Part shown: positions 57,900 through 64,000 of the stretch, piece after piece | How positions within the stretch are numbered: the first letter of the stretch is position 1 | Layout of the letters: each line of letters starts with the position of its first letter | Source: Odobenus rosmarus divergens | Taxonomy: Eukaryota; Chordata; Mammalia; Carnivora; Odobenidae | Length of the DNA: 64,000 bases | Direction of reading: 5' to 3' | Assembly: GCF_000321225.1 (NCBI RefSeq) | Contig: NW_004450402.1 | Span: 1,465,690-1,529,689 of the forward strand | Program-made: the position numbers and the translations under genes | The notes under the pieces: generated by a model | What the model was told of the DNA's origin: nothing | Databases searched by the model: none | The model's input: the letters and a program-made list of their open reading frames with translations, nothing else

Positions 57900-58220
57900 C
57901 TCATTAAATATTCCACTACATTTCCCAGAATCCTTGGGACTAGACAGGGTCATATGACTAGTTAAGGCCAATGAAATATGAGCAGAAGAGACATGTGTTC
58001 CCTCTAGGCTGAGGGAAAGTTCTCCACTCTCTTTCCTGTCATAATAACCAGTTCTGCAGCAAATGGTAGCACCTCCGTCAGCTCGGTACCTGTGTGACCA
58101 TGTGGAACAGATCTAATCTCACTCAACTCACTTTGAAAATGAGTATGAAACAACAGTTTTGGGATAAGCCCTGAGACTTCACAACAGAAATTTATCATAG
58201 CAAAATCTGGCCTATACAAA
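57900..58220. mobile_element. Old interspersed repeat, unnamed family
   Basis: CTACATTTCCCAGAATCCTTG, GGGTCATATGACTAGTTAAGG, CCAATGAAATATGAGCAGAAG, CATGTGGAACAGATC belong to a mammal-wide repeat I recall but cannot name. The 71-codon minus frame 58004-58219 lies inside. Confidence 0.5.
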
Positions 58221-58285
58221 TAAGTGTCAATCTAAGAGATTCAACATTTGACTAATAGGAATTTCAGAATAAGAACACTGAAAAA

Positions 58286-58463
58286 GGGGCACCTGGGTGG
58301 CTTAGTCAGCTAAGTGTCTGCCTTCAGCTCAGGTCATGATCTCAAGGTCCTGGGATCGAGTCTTATGTCAGGCTCCCTGCTCAGTGGTTCTCCCTCTCCC
58401 TCTGCCCCTCCACCCCTTCTCGTCCTCTCTTTCTCAAATAAATAAATAAAATCTAAAAAAAAA
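58286..58463 (+). mobile_element. Can-SINE, plus, with internal deletion
   Basis: Head GGGGCACCTGGGTGGCTTAG, CTGCCTTCAGCTCAGGTCATG, then CTCAGTGGTTCTCCCTC, where the usual GGGAGCCTGCTTC segment is shortened by about 15 bp. CT-rich stretch and CAAATAAATAAATAAAATC tail. No clear TSD. Confidence 0.95.
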
Positions 58464-58629
58464 TGCTGTTTTTAAAAATATAAATTTATGGTTCTATATT
58501 ACTTTATAAACAGTATACATTCATTAATTTGAGTAAAAGATTGAAAATATTTAATAAGATGACTTTAATATTCAGATTGGAAAATGTTAAGAATTGATAT
58601 TAAGTAGTATTTGCAAGTAATAGGAAAAT

Positions 58630-58880
58630 GAACATGCTTGTGCATTACTGATGGGAACATAGATCAGTAGCACCTTTTAGGAAAGCAATATGGCATTGTC
58701 AATTAAATTTTAAATTTACACTCCAATTATTCCCATTCTAAGTGTCTTTAGAAATACACAAATGTGTCTACCAGGATATTCTTAGAATAATACCATAAAA
58801 TTAGAGATTACTCAAAAAGCAAGATATAAAACAACATATTTAGTATGATTTTTCCATTTATAGAACTAAAAAAGAGAAAG
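58630..58880 (+). mobile_element. Old L1 ORF2-like remnant, plus
   Basis: GTGCATTACTGATGGGAACAT, GGAAAGCAATATGGCATTG, CTACCAGGATATTC and the following text match the order near the end of an old L1 ORF2. Diverged, no open frame. Confidence 0.5.
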
Positions 58881-58890
58881 AAATCTGGAT

Positions 58891-58955
58891 ATGTGAGCAT
58901 GCATGCATGCAAGCGCACACACACGAGTGTGTGTGTGTGTGTGTGTGTGTGTGTT
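58891..58955. repeat. Alternating purine-pyrimidine tract (GCAT)n-(CA)n-(GT)n
   Basis: GCATGCATGCATGCAAGCGC is followed by a CA run and then a long GT run, about 60 bp of almost unbroken purine-pyrimidine alternation. The CA and GT halves are mutually complementary. Confidence 0.93.
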
Positions 58956-59361
58956 GAGCGGGATTAAAAAGAAAAGATGCTATAATGTTACCATCTTCTA
59001 CCCTCTCCATCTCCATCACAAAAGAGATGATGACTGACTTGTTTTCTCCATCAGTTTGAAGACCCTAATTTGTTTTGTAAAATCTAGATGTTAAAGAAAG
59101 AGAAAAAAATTATTGATATAATACAGAACTACACCAGAGAGAGGAGAAAAGACAAAAGAGTTGGTCTGGACTAAATTGGGTAAAAAATTTAGAAAGCTTG
59201 GGGTAAGAAAGGAGGGAGTCTTAAAGCATTGCTATAGGTGAGAAAAATATTGACAATAAGGACTTAGGGAAAAAAGCTTTTGAAAGATATTTTATGATGT
59301 GTTGGGAATGTTCTCTCCTTTGGCTGTTTCTGTGAAGACTGCAGTAAAATTCACATTACTT
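58956..59361. other. Unique sequence, nothing recognised
   Basis: No repeat or gene recognised. Confidence 0.4.
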
Positions 59362-59375
59362 TCACTTATTTTCTT

Positions 59376-59573
59376 TTTTTTTTTTTCAAAGATTTTATTT
59401 ATTTATTTGACAGAGAGAGACAGTGAGGGCAGGAACACAAGCAGGGGGAGTGGGAGAGGGAGAAGCAGGCTTCCCGCCGAGCAGGGAGCCCGATGCGGGA
59501 CTCGATCCCAGGACCCTGGGATCATGACCTGAGCTGAAGGCAGACGCTTAACGACTGAGCCACCCAGGCGCCC
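59376..59573 (-). mobile_element. Can-SINE, minus, intact TSD
   Basis: T tail, AAAGATTTTATTTATTTATTTGACAG, ACACAAGCAGGGGGAGTGGG, CTTCCCGCCGAGCAGGGAGCC, ATCATGACCTGAGCTGAAGG, head ending GAGCCACCCAGGCGCCC. The 14-bp TSD TCACTTATTTTCTT is identical at 59362-59375 and 59574-59587. Same subtype as 30528-30715. Confidence 0.98.
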
Positions 59574-59739
59574 TCACTTATTTTCTTATACTATAGACTG
59601 TTTTCTCCCCCACGTAATTAGATCAGAGGACAGCTGGGTACTTAAAAGTTAAAATTGTATTACAGACAGATCAGAAGATAACATACAAAGATAGAGAGAA
59701 TCCACAAATACGAAAAACATCTATTTATGTTTCACTTTT

Positions 59740-59890
59740 CAAAAAATTTATTAAAGAGCAGACATCAAACTGTTAACAGCAGTTACCTCTATAAGGTCAG
59801 ACTAGATGAGGAAAAGTGAAAGATATGGGCAGTGGACTTATTTTATATATACATATATGCATCTTTGTAATACAATTTTTAATTGAAACA
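59740..59890 (+). mobile_element. Old LINE 3' UTR remnant
   Basis: AAACTGTTAACAGCAGTTACC, GGCAGTGGACTTATTTTATAT, TTTGTAATACAATTTTTAATTG resemble an old L1ME/HAL1 3' UTR. Weak. Confidence 0.4.
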
Positions 59891-60461
59891 GATGAAGAAA
59901 ATAACAAATGTAAGATATTACCTCTTCAAAAATGTGGCATTTATTTATGACTAAGTAAAAACAACATCTCAGAATTGATTTTTTTCTTCATTTCAAATCC
60001 CCCTCCTGGTCAAGAGAGACTGTTTTTATGCATATATAGGTCACAGGGGTCCTTCAACTAAAACAGTGAAATAATTGAGGCAAAGATGGTTTTAAGCTTA
60101 AAATAAGCACGAAACTATTTGATTTCCCTACTCAATTTTCAAGTATAAACATATATCGAAAGCTCAATTTTCACTAAGAATTTTTTTTCTGAAAAAGCTC
60201 CCTCTGGACATGTTTAGTCTTCTACTCCCTTAACCTGAATATTCAAAGAAAACATTTTTATATTGTACTGTCAGATCTTCTCATATAAAGGAGAATAATA
60301 TGTTAAATGATGTTAGAAGAAGTAATATTCTGTGGATAACAAATAACATTTTTAAGGTAGTAAGTTTTTAAATCCTACAATAATGACTAAAAATAAAGGA
60401 CTGCTCTTCTTTTAGACAGAGGACCTGTGAAGGCAAGTCTAGGTAAGAGGGCTGAACTCTA

Positions 60462-60475
60462 GCGCCATCTAGCAA
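60462..60475 (-). promoter_or_regulatory. CTCF-like motif (candidate)
   Basis: GCGCCATCTAGCAA reads on the minus strand as TTGCTAGATGGCGC. It matches the 11 most informative consecutive positions of CCASYAGRKGGCRS but not the first three. Confidence 0.3.
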
Positions 60476-60807
60476 ACCTGTTGGGTAACATCACTAACGT
60501 TGTAATAGATCTAACAAAGCAAGGTTAAGTGTCCTTGAATCCTATATTGATTGTCAACCTTGAAAATCCCACTTAAGCATTCCTTAGACTTTCTAGAGTT
60601 CTGAACTTGGTATATAGCCCTTTCAAAGGCAGGGGCAAAAAAACACGTTTCAATTTTATCAGACCTAGTAGAGAAAGGTGTCCTGGAAAAGAATAAACAC
60701 CAGTTAACTACAGGGGCTCCTCCCCACTCAGGTGAAGCAACCTTCCTTTTATGGAAGATCTACATTAGTACTTGTTTTCTCTAACTGAAAGAAACCTGAA
60801 GAGGATT

Positions 60808-60871
60808 TTTGCTTTTATGAAAAAAGCCATTGCCTTACTAAAGCCATATGCCTTACTTTCATAAAAGCAAA
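60808..60871. repeat. Small hairpin: 15-bp perfect inverted repeat
   Basis: TTTGCTTTTATGAAA (60808-60822) is the exact reverse complement of TTTCATAAAAGCAAA (60857-60871). The 34-bp loop contains two copies of an AAGCCAT-TGCCTTACT unit. No TSD or transposon ends are evident. Confidence 0.85.
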
Positions 60872-61098
60872 GGGGTGCAACATGAACTTTCAGAAAGCTG
60901 GGGATATCTGTATAAATTTGCCAATACACAGATGCCTTCATCCACATGAGAGAATTGATATCATTTTATTTCATAATAAAAGCATAATGTTGCTAAATCT
61001 GCTAATTTGTGATCCGGGCTATTTTTAGTCATTAAAGTAACAAGAAAAGGAAACAATATTTTCCTTTGTCAGCCTCCACCCAACACGCATATACACTC

Positions 61099-61121
61099 AC
61101 ACGCACACACACACACACACA
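61099..61121. repeat. (CA)n microsatellite
   Basis: About 11 CA units, with one ACGC interruption at the left. Confidence 0.92.
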
Positions 61122-61800
61122 TAATCACACTTTAACTCACTGATATTTTCAATATATATTCCTATGTAGTATTTGTAAATCCAAACCTCAGCTACACAGT
61201 AATTTTCAAGCAGAAGTATGTATTTAAGCACAAATCTGTGAACAAACGGGTTAAACTCAAAAGTCTCTTGGCCTTCCGAGGCCTTAAGGTCTAAATATAT
61301 GACATCAAACATATGAAAATACAATACCTGATAGCTTGTTGCTAAAACTCCCAAAGTAGGAGGGTATAGACATATGTTTTAATGATGAAATCCTGAGCAT
61401 CATAATCCCAGATGGATTTCAGCAATAACAATAAAAAGTGTCACTATATAACTGAAAAGACATGAATGAATGACTAGAAGAATTAATAAATAAAATTTCT
61501 ATCACCCTGCTATCAAGCATAGAAAAGATTTCAAAACAATGTTAATTTGTTACTTTCTACTTATAAGGAACTTCTTCAAGAAACTCATTAGGTTTGCAGC
61601 CTTCAAAAAGCTCATATGATGTTGCTTTTACTGCTCTCCAGCAGCAAGAAAAATATGGGTAATAACATGACCTTATTGGACTACAACACATAGCTTTTTA
61701 TATTTTCAAATAAAGAGAGATGTGAAAGATGTTGCTTAATTACGGATGTCCAGCAAAATTAGATACCGTTTACATCAGTCAGGGGCAGATCAGGAGACAG

Positions 61801-61861
61801 AAATATAGGAATTTGAATGGGGATGTTTAATATAAATATAGGAATTTGAATGGGGATGTTT
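61801..61861 (+). repeat. 33-bp tandem duplication
   Basis: The first 28 bases of the unit (AAATATAGGAATTTGAATGG...) recur exactly at 61834, an offset of 33 bp. Perfect identity suggests a recent slippage event inside the old repeat. Confidence 0.95.
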
Positions 61862-61960
61862 TATTAAATTCAAAAGGGTATTGGCTAGTATGAAACAAAA
61901 AAAAATCCAAAAAAACAAAAAACAAAACAAAACAAAAAAAACTAAGGAACACAGAAAGAG

Positions 61961-62175
61961 GGATGCCTGGGTGGCTCAGTCAGTTAGGCATCTGCCTTCG
62001 GCTCAGGTCATGATCCCAGGATCCTGGGATCGAGCCCCCATTGGGCTCCCTGCTCGGTGGGGAGCCTGCTTCTCCCTCTCCCTCTGCCTGCTGCTTCCCC
62101 TGCTTGTGCTCTCTCTCTGATAAATAAATAAAATGTTTAAAAAATAAAATAAACTGCTACGTTAAAAAAAAAAAA
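61961..62175 (+). mobile_element. Can-SINE, plus, young, with extra 3' segment and second poly(A)
   Basis: Head GGATGCCTGGGTGGCTCAGT, TCTGCCTTCGGCTCAGGTCA, CT-rich stretch, and a tail ending AAATGTTTAAAAAATAAAAT (to about 62148). It is followed by AAACTGCTACGTT and a second run of 14 A. The whole unit lies inside a perfect 17-bp TSD AAGGAACACAGAAAGAG (61944-61960 and 62176-62192), so the extra segment inserted together with the SINE. Confidence 0.96.
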
Positions 62176-62839
62176 AAGGAACACAGAAAGAGCAGATAAA
62201 GGAACAGTCTCTACCCTTAGGGCTAACCTAGCGCCCCACAAAAGAATCTTCCTCACTAGGGCGATCCAGACCTCACTGGAGAGGGTGCAATCATGGCTCA
62301 TGGGATGGCAGAGAAGTTGCTGAGGTGCTGTGCCTGCAGAACTTGCTGGAAAGTTGCCCTCTAAGGTTTTGGGAGAAGCCATCCAAAAGCATGGTTCTTC
62401 ACTGGTGGCTCCGTTGCAAAGCCACCTGAACGGGTGCCTAAAGAACCATGCGACAGGAACTAACGCTACAGGAAACAGGTGCTAGAGAAGGTGCTCATCG
62501 GACAAAAGCCATACGGTGGAGAAGCCATGTGTGCTGCAGGAGTCCAGAGAGGGGTACACCCTGGGTAAACGATGGTCCTTCCTCCAGTGTCCCTACAGCA
62601 CCTTTGAATGACAAATCTTAACAATGTGTCAGCTGGCACGCAGAGCCCAGCCCACCCTCACAGAGCAGACATTGCAGTGTGGATTTGTATCTGAGAGGCA
62701 ATAAATTCATAGTGGGTGCTCCAATCTTAATTTGTACTCACTGTCACACATCACAGCGGGCTTTCGGAATTGCTTATTCTCAGCTCACTGGTTTTCCCAA
62801 ACTGAACTTCCACAAGAGGTTTCTCACTGGTTTAGCTGC

Positions 62840-63608
62840 CTTTAGTCTCCACTTTTAAATCTCTGGTGCACGATCAGATTGATTTCCCTAAGCCATCATT
62901 TCCCTTTGTCTTTATGCTGCTCAAAAGCTTTCTACGGACTCGTATTGCCTAGAGTAGCGATCCTAAACTTGTTAAGTATGAAAACCCCTTGCCAATATCA
63001 ACAATTTTGTACAGATCACCATATGATGGTAGTTTTACTATTAGACCACTTTAAGTGAAAATATAGATGATAAAATGCTATCCGTTAGACATATACAATA
63101 ATTTGTATTTTACTAAGTCATATCACCTACAGTCCAGTACAGACAGTAGCTCAGGTACATGTGATAAACACATCTATTCCGTGTCTGGGCTATGCCTGCT
63201 GTGGACATGGATCAGAGAGCCTCTTACAGTAATAACTCCGGAGTCCCCAGAGGTGTCAGGCCCACAAATTAGGGGTCCACTGACTTAAAATCAATTCCAA
63301 TCCCTCAAACCCCAGCACTGAGTTTTCCTAATCTGATCCAACCTCCCTTTACAACTTTGTCATTCACTGACACGTCCCTGCATTCAACCCCTTTCTTCTC
63401 AAAACACCTACGGTAGCTTTCACTCCTCCGAATTGCAAATTGTGATAAGGCCTTAATATATGTTTACTATTTATACTGTCAGTTACCTTTCCATTTCTAT
63501 TTCAATTATCTCCACAACTAAGCTTCTGAAAGAAATGACTGTGTTTTATATTTCTTTATATACAATCTAGTATCTTTCCTTGCAAGCAGTTATTCAATAA
63601 ATAATTAC
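62840..63608 (+). mobile_element. L2 LINE 3' region, plus, split by a hAT-like element
   Basis: Left part: GATTTCCCTAAGCCATCATTT, ATGCTGCTCAAAAGCTTTCTAC, CGTATTGCCTAG. Right part from 63283: TAATCTGATCCAACCTCCC, ATTATCTCCACAACTAAGC, TTCTGAAAGAAATGACTGTG, ending TTATTCAATAAATAATTAC and TGATTTGATT. This is L2 3' UTR order, old and diverged. Confidence 0.72.
62953..63282. mobile_element. hAT-like DNA transposon remnant inside L2
   Basis: Left end AGTAGCGATCCTAAACTTG and right end AGGGGTCCACTG are roughly complementary in the way of hAT/Charlie terminal repeats (CAGTGG...). The L2 order resumes directly after it. No transposase frame; about 330 bp, non-autonomous. Family not named. Confidence 0.5.
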
Positions 63609-63787
63609 TGATTTGATTTGATTAAATAGTGGTATAAATGAGACTGAGTGGGTGGCATATTAGACTTACATCGTAGAAAAAAACTGAAGACTTTCAAACC
63701 ACCAAGTCCATACTGAGAGTTTCAATGGCTTAAAACTTTTCAATGGTCCTTACCTTCCCATCCCTCAGTAAACTAACTCACCTGGTT
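63609..63787. other. Unique sequence, nothing recognised
   Basis: Short unique spacer without gene or repeat. Confidence 0.4.
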
Positions 63788-63979
63788 TTTTTGTTTGTTT
63801 TGTGTTGTTTTGGGGAGGGGGACAGGGAGGGCCAGAGGGAGAGGGAGAGAGAGCATCCTAAGCAGGTTTCATGCCCAGCTCAGAGCCTGTTGCAGAGCTG
63901 GATCTCATGACACTGAGATCATGACCTGAGCCAAAATCAAGAGTCCAACGCTCAGCCAGCGGAGCCACCCAGGCGCCTC
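63788..63979 (-). mobile_element. Can-SINE, minus, older and diverged
   Basis: T-rich tail with TTTG units, CCAGAGGGAGAGGGAGAG, CACTGAGATCATGACCTGAG, AAAATCAAGAGTCCAACGC, head ending GAGCCACCCAGGCGCCTC. Same older head type as 56669-56877. No clear TSD. Confidence 0.94.
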
Positions 63980-64000
63980 CTACTTATCTGTTTTGAATCA

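Larger units (their letters stand above)
59891..61775. other. Unique sequence with a small hairpin and a CA repeat
   Basis: No gene or repeat family recognised. Small features inside it are listed separately: a CTCF-like motif at 60462, an inverted repeat at 60808-60871 and a (CA)n at 61099-61121. Confidence 0.42.
61776..62725. mobile_element. Old interspersed repeat of unnamed family, split by a Can-SINE
   Basis: Left part: CAGTCAGGGGCAGATCAGGAG, AATTTGAATGGGGATGTTTA. Right part: AGTTGCTGAGGTGCTGTGCC, GAACTTGCTGGAAAGTTGCC, ATTTGTATCTGAGAGGCAATA. These are blocks of one mammal-wide repeat I recall only loosely. The GC-richer character of 62200-62660 comes from it. Confidence 0.5.

Overview
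This window looks like intergenic or deep-intronic DNA from a carnivoran mammal, most likely an arctoid caniform (bear, seal/sea lion or mustelid group). The diagnostic signal is about 21 Can-SINEs (tRNA-Lys-derived SINEs of Carnivora), roughly one per 3 kb, many with intact target-site duplications (TSDs). Their heads have the generic carnivoran form rather than the form I recall for young dog SINEC2 copies or for the typical cat subfamily. Placing it in Arctoidea is therefore an inference. The rest is AT-rich DNA holding mammal-wide repeats: MIR, L2, L1, MLT1/MST (MaLR), MLT2 (ERV-L) and MER5-like hAT elements.

I found no protein-coding gene, rRNA, functional tRNA, CRISPR array or bacterial-type feature. 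The longest open frame is 175 codons (40364-40891) and matches no family I recognise. Most short frames are translations of Can-SINE, L1 or microsatellite sequence. No broken copy of a recognisable cellular gene was seen.

Layout. 0.6-2.4 kb: old L2-associated repeat, then an MLT1 LTR. 2.4-9.5 kb: mostly unique, with a GATA/GA microsatellite and two Can-SINEs. 9.5-14.5 kb: two MIRs, a MER5-like element split by an MLT1, an L1 3' end, and an unnamed old repeat split by another L1 3' end. 15.3-18.2 kb: dense nested cluster (SINE, old L1 split by an MST LTR, two opposed L1 fragments with a SINE, MER5-like element). 19-23 kb: LTR-like repeat split by a SINE, a 1.2-kb L1, and two SINEs. 23-34 kb: mostly unique, with scattered SINEs and MIRs and one ERV LTR. 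34.3-35 kb: two young SINEs 224 bp apart, one inside a MIR. 35-47 kb: mostly unique, with an MLT1, a striking 96-bp inverted duplication, a GC-richer block near 40.7 kb and an L1. 46.9-57 kb: MLT2, three MLT1 LTRs (two split by SINEs), a SINE with a TTTC expansion, two L1 3' ends and a 108-bp tandem duplication across an L1 junction. 57-64 kb: SINEs, a purine-pyrimidine alternating tract, an old repeat split by a SINE with an unusual tail, and an L2 split by a hAT-like element.

There is no gene system to describe. The most unusual structures are (1) a 96-bp segment of an ancient MLT1 LTR that recurs inverted about 1.2 kb away with only 2 mismatches, far too similar to be two independent MLT1 copies; (2) a 108-bp tandem duplication spanning an L1/flank junction; and (3) a Can-SINE whose TSD-bounded insertion carries an extra non-SINE segment and a second poly(A). 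Repeat family names come from recall of consensus sequences, not from a search, and edges are approximate except where a TSD fixes them.
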